Part shown: positions 1-8,761 of the stretch, piece after piece
Layout: each line of letters opens with the position of its first letter
How positions within the stretch are numbered: the stretch's first letter is position 1
DNA from: an uncultured Verrucomicrobiales bacterium
GTDB taxonomy: Bacteria > Verrucomicrobiota > Verrucomicrobiia > Verrucomicrobiales > DEV007
Reading direction: 5' to 3'
Length of the DNA: 64,000 nt
Assembly (NCBI GenBank): GCA_937891465.1
Contig: CALAHF010000097.1
Span: 62,001 to 126,000, forward strand
Made by a program: the position numbers and the translations under genes
Notes under the pieces: model-generated
The model's input: only the letters and a program-made list of their open reading frames with translations
What the model was told of the DNA's origin: nothing
The model's database searches: none

Positions 1-35
1 AAAACGTGGTGTGGTACGAAAACCCGCTGAAGTGA
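1..35 (+). CDS. 3' end of a truncated upstream gene, possibly FG-GAP/VCBS-repeat protein
   Basis: Only the last ten codons and a TGA stop lie inside the window, in the frame that begins at base 3. They read NVVWYENPLK, which resembles the end of an FG-GAP/VCBS propeller repeat (these often contain VWYEN). The fragment is too short to assign firmly. The next gene starts 44 bases downstream on the same strand, so the two could be co-transcribed. Confidence 0.3.
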   Translation, partial: NVVWYENPLK

Positions 36-78
36 TTCGATGTAACCAACTCGCTGATGCCGCCGTCTTTTTTAAGTA

Positions 79-1512
79 ATGACGAAAACGATTTGCCTCA
101 TCTCTGCACTCTTAATTCTCTCGCAGTCTAGTATCAGGGCTGCGGATATTGAATCCGATCATTCAATTTCCGGAACGTGGAAAGGCAAACTGGAAGTGCT
201 CGGGGAAGAATTTCCTCTGGTATTTGCATTCAAAGAAGTCGGCAACGGCCAGGCACGCGGCTTCATGTTGAGCCCGAAACACACCTCTGAGAAAATTCCG
301 TTGAGTCAGGTCTCCCTGAAAGATCGGGAGGTAAAATTATACTGCGATTTGTCAAATGCGAGCTTCACCGGTCGGCTCTCTCCGAAGAGTAAAAAGATAA
401 AGGGTGATTGGAGTCAGGACGGAAATACGCTCCCTCTCGATTTAGAATTCGATGGCGAAAAGACGATCGTTGATCGCCCTCAAAATCCAAAAAGCACTTC
501 CGCCTACACCGAGCGTGAAGTCACGTTTTTGAACAAGTTCAGCAATTATCACCTGACGGGAACGCTATCCGTTCCGAAGTCGTCAGGCCGCCCGGTTCAG
601 GCTGTCATTTTGGTCAGCGATTCCGGCCCCCACGACAGAGATGGCTCCAACTTTGGCCACAAGCCGTTTTGGGTGATAGCAGATTTCCTCGCGAGAAAAG
701 GAATCGCCGTTCTGAGATACGACGACCGGGGAATTGGAAAATCCAAAGGCGACTTCGCCGAAGGGTCACATTTGGATTTTGCGACCGATGCCTGGGCTGC
801 GATTGAATTTTTAAGCCAACAAAAAGAAATCGACCGAACGAAAATCGGAATCATTGGTCATGGCGAAGGCGGGATCATTGCCCCGATCGTAGCGACAAAG
901 CGCGATGATATCGCTTTTATCGTTCTGCTGGCTTCACCGGGAGTTCGCGGCGACGAGACGATCATGCATCAGACTTCGGCGATCGGAGAAAAAGCCGGGC
1001 TACCGAAAAGCTTTCTCAATTTAACCAATCAATTTTCGAAAGCGTTATTCGAAGTCCTTTCGCAGCCGATTCCAAATGTCGCGCAAGTTCAGGAACTCGG
1101 ATTGAAATTTGAGGCCGAAGCGAAAAAACTCACCCTCGCTGATCCGACAAAATTTGAAGGGCTGAAGGAAACCATGTTCCGCGATTTGAGCCGGTTTGAA
1201 AAGCCGTGGCTTCACAATTTCCTAAAACACGATCCGGGTCCTGTCTTAGGAAGAATGAGCTGCCCAATTCTTGCGCTGAACGGAGACCTGGATTTGGAGG
1301 TTCCTGCAAAGATTCACTTAAAAGCGATCGAAACTCGGCTCAAAGCTGCAGGGAATAGGAACTCCCAAACTCATGAACTAAAAGGATTGAATCACCTTTT
1401 TCAACGAGCCGAAACAGGCATTCCGGCTCAATACAGCAAAATTGAAGAAACGATTTCGCCTCAGGTATTGAAGCAAATATCTGAATGGATCGAAGAAGTG
1501 ACCGGGATTTGA
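79..1512 (+). CDS. Exported alpha/beta hydrolase lacking the nucleophile serine
   Basis: A 477-residue protein with an N-terminal signal peptide (about residues 1-21, ending RAA), a beta-rich N-terminal region (about 25-140) and an alpha/beta-hydrolase domain (about 150-475). Oxyanion-side and acid/base elements are present: a SDSGPHDRDG loop, the probable catalytic Asp405 in NGDLDLEVP, and His439 in LKGLNHLF. The nucleophile elbow reads GHGEGG at 260-265 where relatives normally have GHSEGG, so the serine position is Gly262 (codon ggc; one base from agc). It may therefore be a non-catalytic or altered hydrolase. The family includes secreted esterases and peptidases of unknown substrate. Confidence 0.85.
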   Translation: MTKTICLISALLILSQSSIRAADIESDHSISGTWKGKLEVLGEEFPLVFAFKEVGNGQARGFMLSPKHTSEKIPLSQVSLKDREVKLYCDLSNASFTGRLSPKSKKIKGDWSQDGNTLPLDLEFDGEKTIVDRPQNPKSTSAYTEREVTFLNKFSNYHLTGTLSVPKSSGRPVQAVILVSDSGPHDRDGSNFGHKPFWVIADFLARKGIAVLRYDDRGIGKSKGDFAEGSHLDFATDAWAAIEFLSQQKEIDRTKIGIIGHGEGGIIAPIVATKRDDIAFIVLLASPGVRGDETIMHQTSAIGEKAGLPKSFLNLTNQFSKALFEVLSQPIPNVAQVQELGLKFEAEAKKLTLADPTKFEGLKETMFRDLSRFEKPWLHNFLKHDPGPVLGRMSCPILALNGDLDLEVPAKIHLKAIETRLKAAGNRNSQTHELKGLNHLFQRAETGIPAQYSKIEETISPQVLKQISEWIEEVTGI

Positions 1513-1575
1513 GATTTCGAAGTAATTCTTTTGATTCAGAGAACCATCCCCGTTCGATCGATCGGATCAGAAAAG

Positions 1576-3282
1576 TCAGTTCAGCGCCACGAGCACCCGA
1601 ATGTGATCAAGCTCGTCTGCGCCGCTATTCTTGAGCTTCACGTTCATCGTACGGCGATCATCACTCAGGAGAATTTCGTCGTCACCGACATCCATTCCGC
1701 GGCCTGCGTGGTTGTGCGTGCCTACATGCGTGCCAACGATTGAATCGGATTGCTCAAGACGGTCTGACGAATAAATCACGCCAACAACCGGGTGATCAAA
1801 AGTAATCGTGGCCTCAACCAATTCGGTATTCTCGCGAACCTGACTGGGCCAGAGCTGAACCAAATAGCTGCGCAGCTCGCCTTCGGAATGAAGCGCCTCT
1901 CCGGTGTCGGATTCATTCGCTTTTGCAAACTGGCCCGTCGGCAAGGTGTCGACCTGCATATCCTCCTTTGCTCGGAACGAATCATTTTCGACATAAATTT
2001 GAACGGCCTCAAGATTCGTATTTCGATCGCGCTCAACGAAACTTCCCGGAAGCTCCAGCCGAACGGACCCGGCATTTTTTTCAACCCCGGCAACCAGTTC
2101 CCATGTCCGTGTAAAAACCCGGGGGTTGTAGGGGATATCGAGAAGTTTCTCGCGATCCAAATCGGCGCGAATGGCTTCGTATTGATACAACTCACGGCAC
2201 CGGCCAATTCCAGGAAGGCAAACATCCACGCCTGTTCCCTGATTAAAAATCATCGCCTCGGTCGCATGGTCAGACCGCGCGTCAATGCCAATCGAATTTC
2301 CTGAATCGACCAAGTTGATGCCTTTGGAATGAAGCGAAAAACCACCTTCAAAAGATCCCGTTTTTGCGAAGGCGATACCGGAGTGAAGGATTGCCTCCCG
2401 GCCATCAACCACTTCAACTTGAGCGGGCCCTTCGACAGTCAACTCCGTACCATTTTTGAATTTCATCGAAGAAACTCCCGATTCGAGCGTGTAAATTTGG
2501 CCACTGGCAATTCCTCCGCCGGACAGCGGGCCTTCGTCTTCACTCCAAACCGCATCTGAACTGGAGCGGGTCACTTCCGCAACCAGATTCGGGCCATCCA
2601 GAACACCGCTTTGGACTAGCAACACTCCAACTGCTACACATGCAGCAACTCCCATCCCCATGATGGCAGCAGGAAGCAATCCATTAGTTTTCTTGCGGGG
2701 CCTGCGAGATTTCGATGCGGCGGCAGGAGCCGCATCGAATTCAACAATTTTATCATCAGACTCAACGCCTTCAGGCAACTCAACCAGACGGAGCTTGCTC
2801 TCGATATCCGCGACGAAATGATCGCCGTTTGTTTGAGCCCACATTCTCGTCGAGAGACTTTCGAGAAACGGAGCTTCGTGGCGTGACGGGGTAGCCGCTT
2901 GCTCAAAAAGGTCGCCAAACATCAAGGCGCGCCGCAATTTTCCAGCACGGTCATCATCGTCAGCAAGGTGCCGGGCAATGGCATTCAGATCGGGGCGGGT
3001 TGCACTTCCGTCGTGAAGCTTCGCCTCCAGAACATCGAGGTCGTCACTCAACTCGTTGCTCATCCGATATTCCACATCGTTTTGAAAAGAATCAAAATCA
3101 TGAAACACCAGTGCCTGACGAATCAATTCGGAAAACTCAAGTTCATCAGCAATTTGCCGACCTCGTTCCGGGGAACTCGTGCAAAAATCGCTCAGAGCAT
3201 CGCAATGCGAAACACCCGCTTCGCCAGCTGTAAAGGCGGCGAGGAGTTTTTCGAATTCTTTATCTGTGTTGTGCTTTCCCAT
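1576..3282 (-). CDS. FecR-like membrane protein, probable anti-sigma partner
   Basis: A 568-residue protein with a cytoplasmic N-terminal part (1-200), one membrane segment at about 203-225 (LLPAAIMGMGVAACVAVGVL), a FecR-like beta-helical stretch (about 260-350, with LESGVSSMKFKNGTELTVEG) and an extracytoplasmic C-terminal region with VGVIYSSDRL and AGRGMDVGDDEILLSDDRR motifs. The last motif is common in planctomycete and verrucomicrobial FecR-type proteins. It follows the ECF sigma gene with a 16-base gap on the same strand. By analogy with FecI/FecR it probably holds or activates that sigma factor in response to a cell-surface signal. The anti-sigma role is inferred from position and architecture. 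Confidence 0.75.
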   Translation of the reverse strand: MGKHNTDKEFEKLLAAFTAGEAGVSHCDALSDFCTSSPERGRQIADELEFSELIRQALVFHDFDSFQNDVEYRMSNELSDDLDVLEAKLHDGSATRPDLNAIARHLADDDDRAGKLRRALMFGDLFEQAATPSRHEAPFLESLSTRMWAQTNGDHFVADIESKLRLVELPEGVESDDKIVEFDAAPAAASKSRRPRKKTNGLLPAAIMGMGVAACVAVGVLLVQSGVLDGPNLVAEVTRSSSDAVWSEDEGPLSGGGIASGQIYTLESGVSSMKFKNGTELTVEGPAQVEVVDGREAILHSGIAFAKTGSFEGGFSLHSKGINLVDSGNSIGIDARSDHATEAMIFNQGTGVDVCLPGIGRCRELYQYEAIRADLDREKLLDIPYNPRVFTRTWELVAGVEKNAGSVRLELPGSFVERDRNTNLEAVQIYVENDSFRAKEDMQVDTLPTGQFAKANESDTGEALHSEGELRSYLVQLWPSQVRENTELVEATITFDHPVVGVIYSSDRLEQSDSIVGTHVGTHNHAGRGMDVGDDEILLSDDRRTMNVKLKNSGADELDHIRVLVALN

Positions 3283-3298
3283 TTTTTAAAAAAATAAG

Positions 3299-3847
3299 TC
3301 AGGCTCCGGCTGGTCGCATCCGCGCCTCCATGCATTTCCGCAATCCTGAGCGAATTCGCTCAAGTGCTTTTCGCACAGCCGGTGGTTTCATGTTCAGCTC
3401 CGTAGCAAGATCCGGCGCAGGAACATCTTCCTCGTATTTTGCGCGGATCATTCGCATCGATTTCTCAGGGAGCTCCGCAATACACTGGCGAAGCGCCGCT
3501 AATTTTGCCGTCGCGGTGTCCCCAAGCTGCTCTTCTTCCTCTTCCTGAACCGAAGTCGTAGAAACCAGTACGTCCGTTAAATTTTCAGATAAAATCCGCT
3601 TTCTCCGGGCGCTTTTACGACGCTCGTTAATCACAAGATTTCGGGCGATTCCACGAACCCACGCCCCAAAATCCCTCGTTTTTTCAAATTCATCCATCCG
3701 ATTGTAAGCGACGATGAAGGCTTCCTGAGCAACGTCATCAACCCACAAAGGATCAACCCCTAACGAGCGAGTAAACGCGCGGAGGCCAGCGTGGTGTTCC
3801 CGGACATAATCGATGAAAATATCCTGACTGGTGGGTTCAGAAGACAT
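3299..3847 (-). CDS. ECF-type RNA polymerase sigma-70 factor
   Basis: A 182-residue sigma factor. The region-2 segment (about 10-85) has DVAQEAFIVAYNRMDEF and the region-2.4-like RNLVINERRKSARRKR; region 4 (about 115-175) has LPEKSMRMIRAKYEEDVPAPDLA followed by a recognition helix. It belongs with the planctomycete/verrucomicrobial ECF sigmas that have FecR partners. I chose the ATG giving MSSEPTSQD, because the upstream in-frame extension (to 3991) has no sigma-like sequence. It is the first gene of a two-gene operon with the FecR-like protein. Confidence 0.88.
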   Translation of the reverse strand: MSSEPTSQDIFIDYVREHHAGLRAFTRSLGVDPLWVDDVAQEAFIVAYNRMDEFEKTRDFGAWVRGIARNLVINERRKSARRKRILSENLTDVLVSTTSVQEEEEEQLGDTATAKLAALRQCIAELPEKSMRMIRAKYEEDVPAPDLATELNMKPPAVRKALERIRSGLRKCMEARMRPAGA

Positions 3848-4233
3848 GAGACGTGTAACTATAGTTGAATTGCTGCGAATTGCGAAAGTGTGACAATTCG
3901 CGAGGCAGATAGCTTCCCGAAGTTTCAAAAAATCAGATAAAACGTCGCAACTTAGTGAGAAGCGTGCAAATCCGAACAATGACTGCAACATTTTTGCTTC
4001 CCTCAGGAAAAAGGGCCCTGACCCGCCGTTTCCCCTGGCGGGCCAGTTCCGGAGCAGTTCATCAACGACCTCTCCTTCGCTTCAGAACAACCGCTTCCTT
4101 CGACATCAGTAAGAGGCTTAAAAGTCACAACTTTAGGAAAAAATATTCGCTCCGTCGTTTTTTTGGCCCGTATTGCATTCATTGACAGCGGATTGAAATG
4201 AGATATTTTCCACGCCGTTAAAAACACGGAGAC
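3848..4233. other. Intergenic region upstream of the sigma gene and of tRNA-Thr
   Basis: No convincing gene. It must hold the leftward sigma-gene promoter and the rightward tRNA promoter. A hairpin lies at 4022-4042 (CCCGCC, nine-base loop, GGCGGG). It has no T-run in either direction, so a terminator role is doubtful. Confidence 0.5.
4182..4209 (+). promoter_or_regulatory. Sigma-70-type promoter for tRNA-Thr
   Basis: A perfect -35 hexamer TTGACA (4182-4187) and a -10-like TATTTT (4204-4209) are separated by 16 bases. A start near 4216 would place the mature tRNA end about 18 bases downstream. Inferred from consensus match and position only. Confidence 0.5.
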
Positions 4234-4308
4234 GCCGATGTAGCTCAGGGGTAGAGCAATTCACTCGTAATGAATAGGTCGTGAGTTCGAATCTCACCAT
4301 CGGCTCCA
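4234..4308 (+). tRNA. tRNA-Thr (anticodon CGT)
   Basis: The cloverleaf folds by eye: acceptor GCCGATG/CATCGGC, D-arm TAGCTCAGGGGTAGAGC, anticodon stem ATTCA/TGAAT around loop CTCGTAA, and T-arm GTGAG TTCGAAT CTCAC. The anticodon CGT reads ACG, a threonine codon. The discriminator is T and CCA is encoded (4306-4308). Confidence 0.95.
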
Positions 4309-4776
4309 CTCTAAATAAACGACTTACAGACGAAGCTGCTTTAGTCGAATTATTGAACCGAGCCACTTCTTGGCCATTTTTCCCCGCCAAGTCGAACGCA
4401 GTCAGTGACGGTGGGTTCATTTATTATTAGGTGCCAACGGACGTTACCTGAATGGCATTGCTCTCCAGCTCCTCGGGCATTCGCTTAATGTCTTCGCGCC
4501 GATTTGATTGAAGCTATCAGGCTGAGTCCAAAATCGACAGGTTTGGTAGGTTTCGCGCACTCTATTGAATACTGTTAAAAAAGCACTTTCAACGCAATTC
4601 GTTGAGAAGCCAAGTTGGAGGTTCATCGCGATCAGACGGAGAGATTAGGACGTATTTTCTTGACGCAATCCCAGCGCATTGGTTAAAACGAGCAATCCCA
4701 ACGGGGGATGATAGGGGGATGCACTCAAACCGACGCTAGGGCGTCGGCTGGTGATCCCTTGTTGTTCGCTGAAGAA
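4309..4776. other. Intergenic region downstream of tRNA-Thr
   Basis: I see no supported gene. It contains a perfect seven-pair hairpin at 4730-4747 (CCGACGC, loop TAGG, GCGTCGG), just before the start region of the next membrane-protein gene. There is no T-run, so it looks like a leader structure or element edge rather than a terminator. Confidence 0.45.
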
Positions 4777-5367
4777 ATGAGACGCATATTGCCCATCGCC
4801 GTCGCCCTTTTCTTCACTGGAACCGTGATCTGGATGGCGTTCCATGGTCGATGGGAGAGCGCATACATTGTGCAGGAGGATCATGGTTCGGCGAGCTACC
4901 TGATGGATTTGACCTCTCGGCCGCTTTGGGATCAGCCCAGTGCACCAAGCATTGCCGATTTCACGCAGCACTTTTCAGGCAGTTCGTTGCCAAATGCGGG
5001 AGCGATTACGGTCTACCACAAGTGGGATTGGTGGGCTCTCGACGTGTTCATGATCTGGCTGATTGGATCGTTGTTGATTGCACCTTTGGCATTCATTATC
5101 TTCCGCAGAGAACGAGCCTTGGGAGTCTTTGCACGGGTTGGAGCTGGACTGATAGCTTCCGCCCTCGCTTGCTTCTTTCTCTGGTTAGCCATCGGTGGGT
5201 GGGGGCCGCCCGCACCGCTGTTTTTTGCAGTCATCGGACTCATAGCGGGAGGCATTTGGGCAGGGGTCTACGCAAAGAAAACACCAACACCAACAGCGAA
5301 TCGGGTAGGAACGGGGATTGCACCCCCTCAGTCCCGGCAGGACCGACGCCCCAATAAGAATCCTTGA
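4777..5367 (+). CDS. Uncharacterised membrane protein with a probably foreign C-terminus
   Basis: A 196-residue protein I do not recognise. It has an N-terminal hydrophobic segment (ILPIAVALFFTGTVIWMAF), a soluble stretch with two Trp-rich patches, then three hydrophobic segments from about residue 90. The start at the ATG giving MRRILPIAV is preferred to the in-frame ATG at 4708, because the longer version begins with an unpromising polar run that overlaps a hairpin. The last roughly 24 codons run through the 23-bp direct repeat and end inside the left arm of a MITE-like inverted repeat. The native C-terminus may thus have been replaced. Confidence 0.5.
   Translation: MRRILPIAVALFFTGTVIWMAFHGRWESAYIVQEDHGSASYLMDLTSRPLWDQPSAPSIADFTQHFSGSSLPNAGAITVYHKWDWWALDVFMIWLIGSLLIAPLAFIIFRRERALGVFARVGAGLIASALACFFLWLAIGGWGPPAPLFFAVIGLIAGGIWAGVYAKKTPTPTANRVGTGIAPPQSRQDRRPNKNP
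5298..5320. repeat. Left copy of a 23-bp direct repeat (second copy at 9901-9923)
   Basis: Bases gaatcgggtaggaacgggga plus ttg are identical to 9901-9923, and weaker similarity continues for about ten more bases. Read on the minus strand it resembles a tRNA T-arm followed by an acceptor strand (loop TGCAATC here, TTCAATC in the other copy). The two copies bracket 4.6 kb and may be attachment-site scars. Confidence 0.6.
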
Positions 5368-5526
5368 AAAAGCAAATTCCTATCAGTAAAAGGCGCAGAA
5401 TATTTGGAACGGATCGTGGATCGGATTTCATTGATGGTGGAGGATATCATTTCGGGAAAGCTGCAGTCAGAAAAACCGCCGTATTTTCCATGAACTGATA
5501 ACTGATAGGAATATGCTTTTTCAAGG
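5362..5526. mobile_element. Probable MITE (165 bp with 26-bp terminal inverted repeats)
   Basis: The left arm (5362-5387, starting CCTTGAAAAAGC) and right arm (5501-5526, ending GCTTTTTCAAGG) are inverted copies matching at 25 of 26 positions. Weaker pairing extends a few bases outward. The 113-base interior has no coding potential. Size, terminal symmetry and lack of a gene fit a non-autonomous miniature transposable element. No target-site duplication is obvious and no matching transposase is in the window. A long hairpin RNA is an alternative. Confidence 0.6.
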
Positions 5527-5530
5527 AGGT

Positions 5531-5570
5531 CTTATCAGTACGTCGGTCCGGCTGAGATTGTGGGGACATC
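5531..5570 (+). repeat. 40-bp segment shared with 13561-13600
   Basis: Aligned without gaps, this segment matches 13561-13600 at about 33 of 40 positions, around the common core cgtcggtccggctga. Both copies can be read as YQ(Y/L)VGPAEI(V/E)G in one frame, so they may be fragments of a formerly coding sequence. This copy directly abuts the right end of the MITE-like element. Confidence 0.5.
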
Positions 5571-5664
5571 AATTTTTCAATCCTGGTAGCTCCGTAAAAA
5601 ATCACAGCGCATTGCCGGTGCGATTTGGCTTGAGGTTGAGAGCTGAATTCGTGATCCTCAGCCT

Positions 5665-8307
5665 ATGAAATTAGGGAAATGGTGTGTTCTCATTCTGGCC
5701 GGATTTTCGCTTCAGGCCGAAGACTGGAAGCAATTTCAATTTGATGCGGGGCATTCCGGAAACGCGCCAGACCGCGTGATTGAACCTGAAGGGTTGGGAC
5801 TCATTGGTGCGGTCCCGACGACAGACGGAATTTATACGGCTCCCGTGGTGGCTGATGGAAAAGTCTACGTGGTGGATGGTTCGGGAACGGCTTTCGCGAT
5901 TGATGCCGGGAGCTTGAAGGTGGACTGGAAGTTTGAAACCGCGGGCGGAGCGCAGAACTGCAATAATGTGAGTTCCCCGGCGGTGATCGGCGACTATCTG
6001 CACTTTGGGACGACTGCGGGGATTTTCTATGTGCTTAACCGGAAGACGGGTGACGTGGTCAACACAATCGACTGCGGCGATCCAGTTTTCAGCGCGGCGG
6101 TGGTGAGTGGAGGCAGGGTTTACTTCGCAACACTCGGCTCGCGTGTGTTTGCGCTGGAGCCTGATGGAACCACGATCTGGACGTGGGATTTTGTGAAAGA
6201 AGTGATTGGATTTACGGGAGATCGCTGGAAAGGCGCTGATTGGGTGGCCTTCCGCGGCGATCGAGTGACATGGAAAGATCACTTCGTTTGCTCGCGTGAT
6301 ATCTGCGTGACGGGAAAGATGGTGGTGCTTCCTGCAGGTGGACGAACGGTTTTCATCGAAGACACCGGAACGGCTCCAAAGCTCCGGCACACCGGTGAAA
6401 TCCCCAAATATGCCGGAAGCGAGTTTCCGGCGACGTTTGGACAAAGTGCGGATGCGGAAGGAAATATTTACGTGCAGTGGCACCGTCGGGACAACGCTGG
6501 GCGAGTCGAAAAAATCGGGTTGGAGGGCGATGAGTTGACCTTTGATTTTGTCAAAGGCAGCGAGACATCGATTCGACTGCATGGCCTGCTGAGTTTTGCA
6601 CCGGTGAGTATTCGTGATGGTGACGTCTACCGCGTTCGGCCCGAAAACGGCGTCGGGCTCTGTCGTCATGACGGAGAAAATGTGGAGCCTGATGTACTGA
6701 GTGAAGTGCCTTCGATCGCTTCGGCGGTGTTGACTCGGGATCATGCAATTTTCGGCGGACTCGATGGAACTGTGAATGTCGTTCCTCTTGATAAAGGAAA
6801 AGGGATCGCGCTTGAAACCGGATTTGGGGCGGCGATCACCACACCGGTCGCGGTGGCTGATGGAAAGATTTTCGCGACGTGTGAAGATGGGTTTCTCTAC
6901 GCGTATGGTCCCAGTGGAAAGGCATCGCTACCGGAAAAGAATCTTGAGATTTCGAAAGGCAGGAGTCCTCTGACGGGGAAGCTGGCGGGGCCTGAATACG
7001 ATTGGTATACGAACTACGGTGATTTCGCGGGAACGAACGCGAACGATCAGGGCCTGGCGGCACCGCTGCGAATGCGCTGGGCGCGACGGCTCGAAGGCAC
7101 CGTGAAACACCTGCCGGTTTGCGGGGGTGGCCGGCTTTACACCCACACTGCTGAAGGGCAGGTCATCGCAGTCGAGCAGGATACGGGGCGGCTTTTGTGG
7201 CGAAAGTATTGGCCGGATGTCTATCTTTCTTTCACGTCACCCCTCTACATCGATGGAAAAATTCTCGTGCCTCAGGCAGGGATCAAAAAGTCGGTGATGC
7301 GTTGTCTCGATGCCGCTACGGGAGAATTGATTTGGGAAGCGCCGTTCACGGGAACACCGAGTTGGAGCCGGCAGTTTCCGCCCGTCGTTCAGGATGGAAT
7401 TGCGATTTATGCGTCGGGGTCGGGCGACTACGTCGCTCATGGAACCGAGAAATATTTCACGTTCGGTGGCGAGCCTGAACCGCGTGAAGACGGCCGCGAA
7501 GTGATGAGCTGGATTTATTCAAACGACAATCCTTACTACCCGAAAGATCACAAACCAAGGATTTGGGCCTGGGATTTGGAGACGGGGAAAGTCGTTTGGG
7601 AAAAAGATTTTTCCGAAGAAGGCAGAGGAGGCAACGACAACGGAATCTGTCTACTGGATGGGAAATTATATTACTCCGTCTTTTTTGGCTACGCAGCGAG
7701 CCAGCGAAAACGGCGTGGTCTGCCGATCGAGAACAACGGGCTGACCGCCTGCATGGATCCCAAGACAGGAGATGTCATTTGGAAGACGAACGATTATTAC
7801 GTCACTTCGAAATGCACCCTCAGTGCTCGCGATAGTCGGATCTTTATCGGCGGCTTCAACCGGGCGCAGGAGGGAACCGATGATCGGTTTGTCTGGTGTC
7901 TCAATGCGGAAGATGGTTCGCTTGTCTGGAAATCGGATCCGGTGACGTCGGCTCTGAATGTCGTAACCGTCGGGGAGAATTACGTTTTCTCGAACGCCCT
8001 GCGTGGGAAGGGAAATGTGTTCGATCGGGAAACCGGCAAGGTCGTCAACAGCATCGGTCACAACTATGCTTGTTGTCGCTTCACGCTGTCTGAACCCTTT
8101 GTTCTCGGGGCGAACATGGACATGATTGACCTTTCCGACGGCGGTAAACTGGTGTCGACCGGTCCGGCCATTGACTCCCGCGAATGTCTCGGGGCAGTGG
8201 TTTCCAACGGTCGGATTTTCTACACGTCACAAGCCAGCGGCTTCGTCGTTTCCCAAACCTACGGGGAGGAATCGAAGTCGTTGCCACCAGCGTGGGAAGT
8301 TCGGTGA
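5665..8307 (+). CDS. Exported PQQ/BamB-like double beta-propeller protein
   Basis: An 880-residue secreted protein with a signal peptide (1-18, ending SLQA). It then has two consecutive arrays of PQQ-type propeller blades, roughly residues 20-425 and 440-875. Blades carry the typical pattern of a GKVYVVDGSGTAFAIDA strand pair followed by TGxxxW (for example DTGRLLWRKYW, ETGKVVWEKDF, KTGDVIWKTND). There is no cytochrome or obvious PQQ-ligand site, so it is more likely a scaffold or polymer-binding propeller than an alcohol dehydrogenase. Such proteins are frequent in Planctomycetota and Verrucomicrobiota. It lies inside the 4.6-kb segment bracketed by 23-bp repeats and has no obvious operon partner. 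Confidence 0.85.
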   Translation: MKLGKWCVLILAGFSLQAEDWKQFQFDAGHSGNAPDRVIEPEGLGLIGAVPTTDGIYTAPVVADGKVYVVDGSGTAFAIDAGSLKVDWKFETAGGAQNCNNVSSPAVIGDYLHFGTTAGIFYVLNRKTGDVVNTIDCGDPVFSAAVVSGGRVYFATLGSRVFALEPDGTTIWTWDFVKEVIGFTGDRWKGADWVAFRGDRVTWKDHFVCSRDICVTGKMVVLPAGGRTVFIEDTGTAPKLRHTGEIPKYAGSEFPATFGQSADAEGNIYVQWHRRDNAGRVEKIGLEGDELTFDFVKGSETSIRLHGLLSFAPVSIRDGDVYRVRPENGVGLCRHDGENVEPDVLSEVPSIASAVLTRDHAIFGGLDGTVNVVPLDKGKGIALETGFGAAITTPVAVADGKIFATCEDGFLYAYGPSGKASLPEKNLEISKGRSPLTGKLAGPEYDWYTNYGDFAGTNANDQGLAAPLRMRWARRLEGTVKHLPVCGGGRLYTHTAEGQVIAVEQDTGRLLWRKYWPDVYLSFTSPLYIDGKILVPQAGIKKSVMRCLDAATGELIWEAPFTGTPSWSRQFPPVVQDGIAIYASGSGDYVAHGTEKYFTFGGEPEPREDGREVMSWIYSNDNPYYPKDHKPRIWAWDLETGKVVWEKDFSEEGRGGNDNGICLLDGKLYYSVFFGYAASQRKRRGLPIENNGLTACMDPKTGDVIWKTNDYYVTSKCTLSARDSRIFIGGFNRAQEGTDDRFVWCLNAEDGSLVWKSDPVTSALNVVTVGENYVFSNALRGKGNVFDRETGKVVNSIGHNYACCRFTLSEPFVLGANMDMIDLSDGGKLVSTGPAIDSRECLGAVVSNGRIFYTSQASGFVVSQTYGEESKSLPPAWEVR

Positions 8308-8379
8308 TTCTGCTAGTCGACTCCAACACAGCCATCCGTGCCATCGGTTGGAGTATCGAGATCCGAGTTGAAGGGATCG

Positions 8380-8416
8380 TTCGAACTAATGCGCACGTTT
8401 CAAACTGATGCGAACG
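8380..8416. repeat. Imperfect 19-bp tandem duplication
   Basis: TTCGAACTAATGCGCACG (8380-8397) and TTCAAACTGATGCGAACG (8399-8416) match at 15 of 18 positions with a 19-base period. It lies in the 196-base gap after the propeller gene. It could be a decayed operator-like pair or chance duplication. Confidence 0.35.
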
Positions 8417-8503
8417 TCTTGCCCCTCAAGAGCGAGGGTCTGATGAAAGATGAGTGAATCTGGATCAGCTGGATAAGAGATGAAGCCCTTTTCCGATACG
8501 GTT

Positions 8504-8761
8504 TTAAGCCTCCAGCATGAGTAGCTTCGCCTTTTTACTCAGCTTTTTTATTCTCAGTTCTTCTTTGCAGGCTTCGGAACGGGAGCCGATTTCTTTTTGA
8601 AAAACGAGTTCGAGTGGACCTTTACCGCGCGTGTATTTGGCACCTTTGGGCGCACCTTCCTCATGCTCGCCGAAACGACGGGCAACGTCGGTAGCGATGC
8701 CACAGTAAAGCGAACCGTCAGCACAACGGATGATGTAAACGAACCAAATGGATTCACTCAT
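8504..8761 (-). CDS. GIY-YIG domain protein, UPF0213/YhbQ type
   Basis: An 85-residue single-domain protein with the GIY-YIG signature spread over WFVYIIRCADGSLYCGIATD, followed by the conserved Arg in DVARRFGEHE and a Lys/Glu-rich C-terminal helix. The length fits the stand-alone UPF0213 family, whose members are small nucleases of unclear cellular role. Its ATG overlaps the stop of the decayed upstream gene by four bases (ATGA), so it was probably translated by coupling to a gene that is now broken. Confidence 0.85.
   Translation of the reverse strand: MSESIWFVYIIRCADGSLYCGIATDVARRFGEHEEGAPKGAKYTRGKGPLELVFQKEIGSRSEACKEELRIKKLSKKAKLLMLEA

Noticed and set aside
1531-1575. Degenerate copy of the dispersed palindrome (gttcgatcgatcgg context) after the first hydrolase gene
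   Set aside because: It contains GTTCGATC but no AGGGT/ACCCT arms and no convincing hairpin of the family type.
5513-5668. 51-codon plus-strand frame ending over the start of the propeller gene
   Set aside because: It starts inside the right terminus of the MITE-like element and its sequence has no protein-like features. The ATGA overlap is probably chance.
5671-6744. Long open frame on the minus strand opposite the propeller gene
   Set aside because: The plus strand encodes a clear signal peptide and PQQ-type blades. The minus-strand translation is rich in His, Arg and Ser with no domain, typical of an antisense shadow.
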